Shown here: piece after piece, positions 1-5,371 of the stretch
Layout of the letters: every line of letters begins with the position of its first letter
Numbering within the stretch: the stretch's first letter is position 1
Origin: Lentisphaerota bacterium
Lineage (GTDB): Bacteria > Verrucomicrobiota > Kiritimatiellia > JAAZAB01
Assembly: GCA_016182435.1 (NCBI GenBank)
Contig: JACPGN010000085.1
Coordinates: 1 to 5,741, forward strand
Length of the DNA stretch: 5,741 nt
Direction of reading: 5' to 3'
The notes under the pieces: generated by a model
The model's database searches: none
What the model was told of the DNA's origin: nothing
Seen by the model: the letters and a program-made list of their open reading frames with translations, nothing else
Translations under genes and position numbers: made by a program

Positions 1-538
1 CATAGACGCGGTAAATCCGGATCGCCTGCGCCGTGCCGACCCCGTGGCCATGCAGGAAAATCATAATATCGCGCACGGCTTTCTGTTCGTTCCAGGCGGC
101 CTTGATCTGCTCCCGCCGTTTTTTGCCTATCCCTTCCACCGCTTCCAGCCGCGCCGATTCGCGTTCGATGATCCGCAGGGTATCCTCGCCGAATTTTTTT
201 ACCAGCCGCGCGGCTAAAACCGGTCCAATGTCCGGAATCAAGCCGCTGGCCAGATATTTCTCAATGCCCTTGGCGGACTTGGGCTCGAGGCAGACCATCT
301 TACGCGCGTTGAACTGGAGTCCATGCGTTTTGTGGCGCTGCCAGCGGCCTGCGGCCTGGAGATTTTCACCTTCCCAGACTGCCGCGCAAGTGCCCACGAC
401 CACTATGCCTTCCTGCTGGGGCGTGGTCTTCAGGACGCACACGGTATAGCCGGATTCTTCGGAACGATAGACGATATGGTCAATGACGCCCGAGATGGTT
501 TCTTCCGGGGCCTCAGCGGATGGGGTGGGGGTGGCCAT
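1..538 (-). CDS. recD2: ATP-dependent DNA helicase RecD2, N-terminal part (truncated by window edge)
   Basis: RecD2 is a superfamily 1B 5'-3' DNA helicase of bacteria, often found without RecBC and acting in DNA repair in the cytoplasm. The reverse strand from the ATG at 538 reads open for 179 codons to the window edge. Residues about 15-86 form the N-terminal OB-like region (SGVIDHIVYRSEESGYTV, then GRWQRHKTHGLQF). Helix-hairpin-helix segments follow at about 94-118 (SGLIPDIGPVLAARLV), 131-149 (LEAVEGIGKKRREQIKAAW) and 155-179 (FLHGHGVGTAQAIRIYRVY). This order is typical of RecD2 and not of RecBCD RecD. The Walker A and other helicase motifs would lie beyond position 1 and cannot be checked. 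An in-frame TAG at 563-565 makes ATG 538 the only good start. No clear Shine-Dalgarno site precedes it. The family call is confident; intactness is unknown. Confidence 0.93.
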   Translation of the reverse strand, partial: MATPTPSAEAPEETISGVIDHIVYRSEESGYTVCVLKTTPQQEGIVVVGTCAAVWEGENLQAAGRWQRHKTHGLQFNARKMVCLEPKSAKGIEKYLASGLIPDIGPVLAARLVKKFGEDTLRIIERESARLEAVEGIGKKRREQIKAAWNEQKAVRDIMIFLHGHGVGTAQAIRIYRVY

Positions 539-577
539 GGGTATTTTTTTAGAAATTCCCGCCTACGGATAATCTTT

Positions 578-634
578 TGTAGCCGCGCCTGTGAAGGCGT
601 GGATTCTTTCGATGGCCACACCGCCGCGGCTACA
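578..634. repeat. Palindromic intergenic element (57 bp)
   Basis: A perfect 10-bp terminal inverted repeat, TGTAGCCGCG (578-587) and CGCGGCTACA (625-634), encloses a second small hairpin, CGCCT (586-590) with AGGCG (595-599). It fills much of the gap between the upstream membrane-protein gene and recD2, about 40 bp before the recD2 start. It looks like a REP/MITE-like mini-element. It could act on the transcript reaching recD2, but it has no T-tract typical of an intrinsic terminator on either strand. The structure is seen directly; family membership is inference. Confidence 0.7.
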
Positions 635-665
635 TGAAACTGTTGCGGCGGCTGCCTAACCTAAT

Positions 666-1328
666 TTAAGGCACGGGAAGCGGCGTTTGGGGCGTGAGCG
701 TGTTCGTCGGCGTCCTGGCCGCCCGGTTAGTCGCCGTGATTTTCCACCTTGGCGGATCCGCCTGCTGGCGGATTCCCATGGGCGCGGCTTCCGGTTCAAC
801 CGCCTTAAGGAGTTGACGCTGCACTTCGTCCAGGTGTTGGTGCAGCTCGCGCAGCTCGTTTTCCCGGCGCTTGAGCAGTTCTTTGGTTTGCGCGTCGCCG
901 GAGGCAAGCAGTTCGGCCAGCGGCCGCGTTTTAGCTTCGAGATCGGTCAGGAGCCGCTGGATATCAGCCTGGGCCTGGGCGCTGGTGGGCCTAAGCGCAC
1001 TGGGGGGTGTTTCCCCCGTATCCGTGGCAAACGGTACTGGATAGGTTTCCGTCCCGAAGCGCTCAAGTAGCACGCGCAGCCCTTGCTCTAAAGTTTGCTG
1101 TTCAGCGCGGAGCCGAACAAGTAGGCGGTGGGTAATCCACCCACTGCCGCTAATGACTACCGCCAGAAGCAGCAGTAAACCCAGGCCAAGGCGCACATAT
1201 TCGCGACGCCAGCGTTGGCGCTCATTGGCCAGCGCCTGATCAAGGAGCTGGGTGAACTCCGCGCGCGGGACTGTTGGGGAAGGCCTGCGCGGCCGTTGCT
1301 CACCTTGGTTTGTGACGTTATTGGCCAT
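666..1328 (-). CDS. Single-pass membrane coiled-coil protein, unknown function
   Basis: A 220-residue protein that I do not recognise. Residues 1-44 are polar and Arg/Pro-rich. Residues about 45-65 form one strong hydrophobic segment (LGLGLLLLLAVVISGSGW), followed by an Arg-rich flank. Residues 66-92 and about 118-176 are Leu/Glu/Gln/Arg-rich with heptad-like spacing, probably coiled coil. The tail from about 189 is Pro/Thr-rich and probably disordered. The positive N-terminus suggests the N-terminus lies in the cytoplasm, but topology is uncertain. The frame is open up to 1427, but that extension translates the intergenic paired repeat (1405-1498), so ATG 1328 is the likely start. No clear ribosome-binding site is visible. 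It lies on the same strand as recD2, 127 bp upstream of it and separated by a palindromic element, so cotranscription is possible but unproven. Coding status rests on length, the membrane segment and the amphipathic pattern. Confidence 0.72.
   Translation of the reverse strand: MANNVTNQGEQRPRRPSPTVPRAEFTQLLDQALANERQRWRREYVRLGLGLLLLLAVVISGSGWITHRLLVRLRAEQQTLEQGLRVLLERFGTETYPVPFATDTGETPPSALRPTSAQAQADIQRLLTDLEAKTRPLAELLASGDAQTKELLKRRENELRELHQHLDEVQRQLLKAVEPEAAPMGIRQQADPPRWKITATNRAARTPTNTLTPQTPLPVP
751..773. repeat. Small palindrome inside the membrane-protein gene
   Basis: The perfect 12-bp palindrome GGCGGATCCGCC (751-762) overlaps a hairpin ATCCGCC/GGCGGAT with loop TGCT (756-773). In the gene's frame it encodes part of the Gln/Ala/Asp/Pro stretch (GIRQQADPP) between the coiled coil and the Pro/Thr tail. 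It may be a short palindromic element that entered a permissive linker. Chance is possible at this size and G+C content. Confidence 0.45.
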
Positions 1329-1404
1329 ATTCGTTCTTGCGCTTTGGCGCCGGAGGTTTATAGTGCTTAGGCAGGAGAAACTGCAATAAAAAACAATAAT
1401 ATTA

Positions 1405-1498
1405 ACCACGGATGGCACGGATAACACTAATTGTCGCCGGGCACCAAGCGGCCGGCGGCGGCGGTCTGACCATCCGTGAAATCCGTGTAATCCGTGGT
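1405..1498. repeat. Paired CACGGAT repeat, copy 1 (9-nt period)
   Basis: Two 27-nt arms (1405-1431 and 1472-1498) are inverted relative to each other, matching at 21 of 27 positions across a 40-nt GC-rich spacer. Each arm is three units of a 9-nt motif, NNCACGGAT, with the outer unit (ACCACGGAT) best kept. It lies between the divergently oriented membrane-protein gene and tRNA-Leu. Two more copies of the same design lie at 2589-2661 and 4264-4357. RNA from either strand could form a long imperfect stem. No T-tract follows the stem, so a terminator role is not shown. Confidence 0.85.
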
Positions 1499-1562
1499 TG
1501 ATTTTCTTGGGTTGTGGGTAAAGCCCACGTTGGTGAATAACGAGTTTAAAGAAAATACCAAA

Positions 1563-1648
1563 GCACGGGTGGCGGAATGGCAGACGCGTTAGTTTGAGGG
1601 GCTAATGTCAGTAATGACGTGCGGGTTCAACTCCCGCCCCGTGCACCA
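1563..1648 (+). tRNA. tRNA-Leu (anticodon GAG)
   Basis: A complete class II tRNA. The acceptor stem GCACGGG (1563-1569) pairs with CCCGTGC (1638-1644), and discriminator A and encoded CCA follow at 1645-1648. The anticodon stem 1589-1593/1601-1605 holds the loop TTGAGGG, with anticodon GAG at 1596-1598, decoding CUC and CUU leucine codons. The long variable arm has a stem GTCA/TGAC (1607-1610/1615-1618), as expected for leucine tRNAs. The T arm is GCGGG-TTCAACT-CCCGC (1621-1637). No interruption or integration scar is visible at its 3' end. Confidence 0.97.
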
Positions 1649-1768
1649 GATCACCACCATACTGCCGTTCAAAGCCGGGGCTGTCAACCAATTTATCAGA
1701 ATGAAGGTAACCCCTCAGTGAATGGGGGGCGTCGATCCCAATGGCCTGACGCAAGGTCTACGTAGGGA

Positions 1769-1825
1769 GCGACCACGCCCCTGGCGTGGTAAACCTCGCG
1801 CCTGCCACGCGCAACGCGTGGTCGC
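1769..1825. repeat. Two-hairpin palindromic element upstream of rdgB
   Basis: The outer perfect inverted repeat GCGACCACGC (1769-1778) and GCGTGGTCGC (1816-1825) encloses two alternative hairpins: ACCACGCC-CCT-GGCGTGGT (1772-1790) and CCACGCG-CAA-CGCGTGG (1805-1821). This is a REP-like two-hairpin arrangement of the same 57-bp overall length as the element at 578-634, though its sequence differs. It sits 31 bp before the rdgB start, where it would be in the 5' leader of any longer transcript. The rest of 1649-1856 shows nothing I can assign. Confidence 0.78.
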
Positions 1826-1856
1826 GCCATTTTCCCCATTGACTTACCCATTACCC

Positions 1857-2606
1857 ATGAAACTATTGATTGCCAGCCGCAACCCGCATAAGCTCAGGGA
1901 AATTCGGGCGATCTTAAACCTGCCGGGGTTGGAAATCATCGGCGCCAACGAGATTGAAGGACTTCCCGAAGTCGTCGAGGATGGCCAGAGCTTTCAAGCT
2001 AATGCCGTTAAGAAGGCGGTTTCACTGGCCTTGCGCTGCAAACTCTGGACTTTGGCGGACGATTCCGGGCTGGAGGTTGAAGCGCTGAACGGCGCGCCGG
2101 GGGTCCGTTCGGCGCGGTTTGCCGGCCCGCCTGCAACGCTACCTGCTCGCAGTGGCTTCGCCACAGGCGATGCAGGCGGGTGCGTAGCATTGCGGGCAGG
2201 AGAGCCGGTGAATTACGCCGCCAATAATACCAAGCTCTTAAAGCTCCTGGAACTGGAGGCGCGGCGCTCGGCGCGGTTTGTCTGCGTTATAGTTCTGGCC
2301 AGTCCGAGCGGACGCGCGCAGATGGTGGAAGGCGTATGCCGGGGCCGGATCCTATCCGAGAGCCGCGGTGAACATGGGTTTGGCTACGACCCGGTCTTTG
2401 TGCCTGACAACTACGAGCAGACTTTTGCGCAGATGGATCCCGCGCTCAAGAACCGGATTTCTCACCGGGCCCTGGCACTGCAGCGCGCCCTTGAGACTTG
2501 GGGTGAATTATTGGGCGCCACGGCCACCGCCTGCCCGAGACGACTCGGGTCGGCCAGGGATTGGCCTGCCCGTAACCGAAAGAAATTAACCACTGATGGA
2601 CACTGA
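1857..2606 (+). CDS. rdgB: RdgB/HAM1 family non-canonical purine NTP pyrophosphatase, with an in-frame repeat insertion and extended C-terminus
   Basis: RdgB hydrolyses dITP, ITP and XTP to the monophosphate and pyrophosphate in the cytoplasm, keeping deaminated purines out of DNA and RNA. Family motifs are present in order: SRNPHKLREI (7-16, substrate-binding start), a conserved Glu/Asp/Gly with SFQANA (41-50), ADDSGLEVEAL (67-77) with the catalytic-site Asp at 68/69, GVRSARFAG (82-90), GFGYDPVF (174-181) and KNRISHRALAL (198-208). Length is 249 residues against about 195-205 usually. The excess is a 25-residue insertion at about 91-115, encoded by a palindromic element, and a tail of about 29 residues from 221. 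Without both, the protein would be about 195 residues. The tail ends inside the paired repeat, which provides the TGA. The frame opens at 1722, but ATG 1857 matches the family N-terminus; no Shine-Dalgarno site is visible. Whether the enzyme is active with the insertion cannot be told. Confidence 0.93.
   Translation: MKLLIASRNPHKLREIRAILNLPGLEIIGANEIEGLPEVVEDGQSFQANAVKKAVSLALRCKLWTLADDSGLEVEALNGAPGVRSARFAGPPATLPARSGFATGDAGGCVALRAGEPVNYAANNTKLLKLLELEARRSARFVCVIVLASPSGRAQMVEGVCRGRILSESRGEHGFGYDPVFVPDNYEQTFAQMDPALKNRISHRALALQRALETWGELLGATATACPRRLGSARDWPARNRKKLTTDGH
2125..2197. repeat. Palindromic element inserted in frame within rdgB
   Basis: The perfect 10-bp inverted repeat CCCGCCTGCA (2126-2135) and TGCAGGCGGG (2171-2180) surrounds a central hairpin GTGGC-TTC-GCCAC (2152-2164), extended by TCGC/GCGA. 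An alternative outer pairing joins GCCC (2125-2128) with GGGC (2194-2197), and GCAACGCTAC (2133-2142) with GTAGCATTGC (2184-2193, one mismatch). The extra stretch is 75 nt (25 codons) and leaves the frame open. It lies exactly where related proteins run from SARFAG straight into EPVNYAANN, and an Ala-Gly dipeptide stands on both sides of it. Relatedness to mobile palindromic elements is inference. Confidence 0.8.
2529..2572. repeat. Double hairpin bounded by a 9-bp direct repeat at the rdgB 3' end
   Basis: The hairpins CCCGAG-ACGA-CTCGGG (2534-2549) and GGCCA-GGGAT-TGGCC (2552-2566) lie between two copies of GCCTGCCCG (2529-2537 and 2564-2572). The stretch encodes the non-conserved tail of RdgB. 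The direct repeats could be a target duplication or chance in GC-rich sequence. Confidence 0.5.
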
Positions 2607-2661
2607 TGCACACTGATAATCCTGAAAGTTCCATCCGTGTCTATCCGTGTTCATCCGTGGT
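2589..2661. repeat. Paired CACGGAT repeat, copy 2 (10-nt period)
   Basis: Two 29-nt arms (2589-2617 and 2633-2661) are inverted, matching at 23 of 29 positions across a 15-nt spacer. Each arm is three units of a 10-nt motif, with CACTGAT in the left arm and CACGGAT in the right. It overlaps the last codons and the TGA (2604-2606) of rdgB, and lies between the convergent ends of rdgB and the secreted-protein gene. A bidirectional transcript-end role is plausible from position but not shown by a T-tract. Confidence 0.85.
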
Positions 2662-2708
2662 AAAAATCTTTGCTTAAGTCCGCCTCACAATCTTCGGCGC
2701 GCTCGCCA

Positions 2709-4232
2709 TCATTCAAACGGAAGCTCGACCGAGAAAAGCGTGTAGCCGCTGTCCGAGAGCAGCACGAGCCATTCGTTGCTGGCTTCGTTGCGGATGGCCG
2801 GATCGGTAAGTCCATCGCCATCATAATCGGCCGGGACGGGGATATAGCCGGCGCCGCCCACGCCGAACGCGTCTGCATACGTCGCGACAGGATCGTAGGC
2901 GGGGGAGAACCTGAAGAGCCAGTCGCCGGTAGTTTCGCCAAACACAGCCGGATCGGCGAAGTTGTCGGCATTATAAATGCCCGGCACGGCCCAGTAATTT
3001 GTGCCGCCCAGCAGGTCGAGCGCATCGACTTGGTAGTAGACAAATGATGAGAGCAGGGCATGCCAGTCGCCCTGGCTGCGCTCGTAAATGGCCGGATCGG
3101 CTTTGCGGTCACCATCAAAGTCCGCCGGAATGCCGCTATAGCCTGGTCCGCCCAGAGTTGTCATGAGTTCGTAACTGCTGTAGCCAAGCATTGATAGCCG
3201 CATAATCCAGCGACCGCTCGACTCCTGATACACAGCCGGATCGGCAAAGCTATCGCCGTCATAATCAGCTGAAACCGCGGCATAGCCGGGCCCGCCCAGC
3301 CAGTTCGGGTCGGTGAAAACGAAAACATAACCGGTGCTGGAAAGCCGCGCTTTCCAGGTTCCCGTGCCTTCGTCATAAATCACCGGGTCGGCCTTGCGGT
3401 CGCCGTCATAGTCGGCGCTGACGCCGACTGACACGCTGGCGCGCCAGCCGGAATCCGAAGGACTGAATGAGCTCCAGCCGAGATCATTGGTTGCCCTGAC
3501 CCAGTAATAATAGGTTACGCCCACCACCGCGCTGACGTCGCTGTAATTCGTTTGGATGGCCGCGCCCATGAGCGCTGCCGAGGATGAGCTGTCAACGGTA
3601 TTGCGCCAGACCTGATAGCCGTCGGCGCCGCTGGATGTGCTCCAGAAAGTTAATATCTGACTGGCAAAAGTTCCGTCAGAAGCCGCGATGACCGCCGGCG
3701 CTGAAGGCGCCTGGCCGAACGATACGACCAGGTTCCGCGCGCCCGACTCGCTCAGGACCCATTCGGTAGCGGGCGCTACGCTGAAGGAGTGATAATCGCT
3801 GTTGGCGCCGCCTTGAATAATGACTTGGCGGTAAGGCGTTACGCCGGCGCCGCGGCTCATCTGGACCGTGGCTGAGCCGCTGACGGAGCCGGTTACGCTG
3901 ATGCGGTCCAGGCTGGTGGTTGTTGCCGCGTAACAGACGAAGGTGGCCGAATTGAACGTCACCAGGTTGGAGAACGACAGGTTGCCAATATCAGCCGTGT
4001 TCGTCGTGCCTGGCGTAACTGTGCCGGAGAGCGTGGCCGGCGCGCGGATTTCGCCACTGCCGGTTAGGGTGGCCGCGCTGCCAAGAATAAAATTCGTGGC
4101 TGAGAGTTTGTTGCTTATGCCTATGCCTAGATACCAGACCCCGCCGGTCACGCGGACCGTGGCGGCTTCGGCCCTCAACGTCATGCCTAATAGGATAATC
4201 GCGAGACATCCATATTTCATCGTTCTTTTCAT
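2709..4232 (-). CDS. Secreted protein with FN3-like domain and five FG-GAP/VCBS-like repeats
   Basis: A 507-residue exported protein. A signal peptide is clear: KR/K n-region, hydrophobic CLAIILLGMTL (9-19) and AEA cleavage after about residue 23. Residues about 25-172 are Ser/Thr/Gly/Val-rich and beta-prone (GSAATLTGSGEI, TVTPGTTNTADIGNLSF), like autotransporter-associated beta-strand repeats. Residues about 176-266 resemble a fibronectin type III domain (GYQVWRNT, YYYWVRATNDLGWSSFS). The rest is five repeats of 48-50 residues starting with putative calcium-binding loops: DYDGDRKAD (274), DYDGDSFAD (323), DFDGDRKAD (371), a degenerate IYNADNFAD (419) and DYDGDGLTD (469). The last unit is cut short at LPFE. 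No membrane anchor or sorting signal is visible, so it is probably periplasmic, released or surface-associated. The frame opens at 4268, but GAGGTG at 4237-4242 selects ATG 4232. Function is unknown; a carbohydrate- or surface-binding role is a guess. Confidence 0.88.
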   Translation of the reverse strand: MKRTMKYGCLAIILLGMTLRAEAATVRVTGGVWYLGIGISNKLSATNFILGSAATLTGSGEIRAPATLSGTVTPGTTNTADIGNLSFSNLVTFNSATFVCYAATTTSLDRISVTGSVSGSATVQMSRGAGVTPYRQVIIQGGANSDYHSFSVAPATEWVLSESGARNLVVSFGQAPSAPAVIAASDGTFASQILTFWSTSSGADGYQVWRNTVDSSSSAALMGAAIQTNYSDVSAVVGVTYYYWVRATNDLGWSSFSPSDSGWRASVSVGVSADYDGDRKADPVIYDEGTGTWKARLSSTGYVFVFTDPNWLGGPGYAAVSADYDGDSFADPAVYQESSGRWIMRLSMLGYSSYELMTTLGGPGYSGIPADFDGDRKADPAIYERSQGDWHALLSSFVYYQVDALDLLGGTNYWAVPGIYNADNFADPAVFGETTGDWLFRFSPAYDPVATYADAFGVGGAGYIPVPADYDGDGLTDPAIRNEASNEWLVLLSDSGYTLFSVELPFE

Positions 4233-4236
4233 ATTG

Positions 4237-4242
4237 CACCTC
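4237..4242 (-). promoter_or_regulatory. Ribosome-binding site selecting the secreted-protein start
   Basis: GAGGTG on the minus strand lies four bases before ATG 4232. It makes this start better than the in-frame ATGs at 4268, 4244 and 4220, and gives a normal signal-peptide length. It is the only good Shine-Dalgarno site seen in the window. Confidence 0.75.
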
Positions 4243-4263
4243 ATGTTTTTTAAAGACAATTTT

Positions 4264-4357
4264 ACCACGGATTACACAGATATCACTGATCCAGGAATTC
4301 AATATCTTTTCGTTTTTTGAATGAAAAATTATCCGTGCCATCAGTGTCATCGGTGGT
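4264..4357. repeat. Paired CACGGAT repeat, copy 3 (9-nt period)
   Basis: Two 27-nt arms (4264-4290 and 4331-4357) are inverted, matching at 21 of 27 positions across a 40-nt AT-rich spacer. Each arm is three 9-nt units. Arm and spacer lengths equal those of copy 1, although the spacer sequences are unrelated. It begins 31 bp upstream of the secreted-protein start and 6 bp after the end of the broken gene, so it occupies nearly all of the intergenic gap. Confidence 0.85.
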
Positions 4358-4937
4358 CAATATTTACTGCAATTCGCTCTTCCTCTGCTCCACCGGCCGG
4401 CGGCGCAGGTCCTCCAGACACCCCGAATCGTTGCGCAGGACCTTGATCGTCCACGACACCTTTATATCAGATGAACCGCCAATGACAAAACAATTGTTTT
4501 TGACCTCCTGCTCAATAACGGCGGTTGCCCGGCGGTCGGTGCTGACCGGCGTCAGGCTGTAGATTTCCGAGCCGACCAGATTCAGGGCCGAGTAATAATC
4601 CGGCAGTTGCACCACCGCCTAGCCATTCACTAATTGGGCGTTGCCGGCATAGACGTTCCAGACCTGCGGGCCTTCTAAGCAATAATGCCGCAGAATTTTG
4701 TTTTCGGGGTCGAGCGGATGGTCAATCTCAAAGGGTTTGAGGGTCCAGGAACTGCTTCCAAATCCTGTATTAGTATAAACACCCGATCCTCCATCCAGAT
4801 ACAAGCTGCCCCGGATGCGGGCGGTATTGGGCAGGTCATTGGTCACATAGTTTCCGATAGCGATTTGGTTGGTGCCATTCCCTGCATTAGCCCTAAAACC
4901 AATTGCCACATTCGTTTGCGCACCGTTGGCATAAGCT

Positions 4938-5029
4938 CCCACCGCCGCGCCAAAAAAATAGGCATTGGCCGAATCGCCCATCGCCGCGCCGGAATCAACG
5001 CCGTTGGCATAAACTCCTATTGCCGCACC
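4938..5029. repeat. 92-bp perfect direct repeat, copy A
   Basis: Identical at all 92 positions to 5197-5288, 259 bp away. It encodes two and a half 13-residue units (GAAIGVYANGVDS, GAAMGDSANAYFF and GAAVG). Its upper boundary (5029) coincides with the 11-nt deletion that changes frame. Flanking sequence differs from copy B on both sides. Confidence 0.95.
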
Positions 5030-5098
5030 CGTTGGCCCGATATCCCACCGCCGCGCCGTAAGTTCCGGTGGCCCGATATCCCATTGCCGCGCCGTAAT

Positions 5099-5129
5099 CA
5101 GCGCCGTTGGCCTCATTTCCCACCGCCGC
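5099..5129. repeat. 31-bp direct repeat, copy A
   Basis: Identical to 5341-5371, offset 242 bp. It encodes a GAAVGNEANGA unit. This copy continues normally into the next unit (ANG-ADY-GAAMG), which makes it the reference for what copy B lost its frame from. Confidence 0.9.
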
Positions 5130-5196
5130 ACCGTAATTTAAGCCGTAGGCCCGATATCCCATCGCCGCGCCGAAATTTGTGCCTTGAGCCACTGCC

Positions 5197-5288
5197 CCCA
5201 CCGCCGCGCCAAAAAAATAGGCATTGGCCGAATCGCCCATCGCCGCGCCGGAATCAACGCCGTTGGCATAAACTCCTATTGCCGCACC
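5197..5288. repeat. 92-bp perfect direct repeat, copy B
   Basis: Second exact copy of the segment at 4938-5029, read in the middle frame of the broken gene. The offset of 259 bp is not a multiple of three, so both copies cannot be read in one frame. Each copy includes a run of seven T on the coding strand (Tyr-Phe-Phe codons). Confidence 0.95.
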
Positions 5289-5340
5289 GGTATTATAGGC
5301 TTCGGCCCACTGACCCACCGCCGCGCCGTTATTTTTACCG

Positions 5341-5371
5341 CAGCGCCGTTGGCCTCATTTCCCACCGCCGC
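5341..5371. repeat. 31-bp direct repeat, copy B
   Basis: Second exact copy of 5099-5129. The extra octamer (5333-5340) begins right at its downstream edge on the coding strand and causes the first frameshift of the broken surface-protein gene. Confidence 0.9.

Noticed and set aside
33..449. Plus-strand open frame of 138 codons opposite recD2
   Set aside because: It is the antisense shadow of recD2, whose reverse-strand translation matches the RecD2 N-terminus throughout.
1329..1427. Upstream start giving the membrane protein 33 extra residues
   Set aside because: The extension translates the intergenic paired repeat and has no coding character.
1500..1562. Promoter for tRNA-Leu
   Set aside because: Candidate -35-like TTGGTG (1530-1535) has no acceptable -10 at proper spacing before the tRNA start.
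1640..1700. tRNA-Leu 3' end as an integration site
   Set aside because: No integrase, no repeated tRNA 3' end and no boundary change in the sequence is visible.
1722..1856. Upstream start giving RdgB 45 extra residues
   Set aside because: The extension translates the two-hairpin repeat; the family N-terminus begins at ATG 1857.
2589..2661. Paired repeat as an intrinsic terminator
   Set aside because: The position fits, but the stem is imperfect and no T-tract follows on either strand, so it is annotated as a repeat only.
2651..3118. Minus-strand frame of 155 codons overlapping the secreted protein
   Set aside because: It lies in another frame of the VCBS-repeat gene and owes its length to the repetitive codon pattern.
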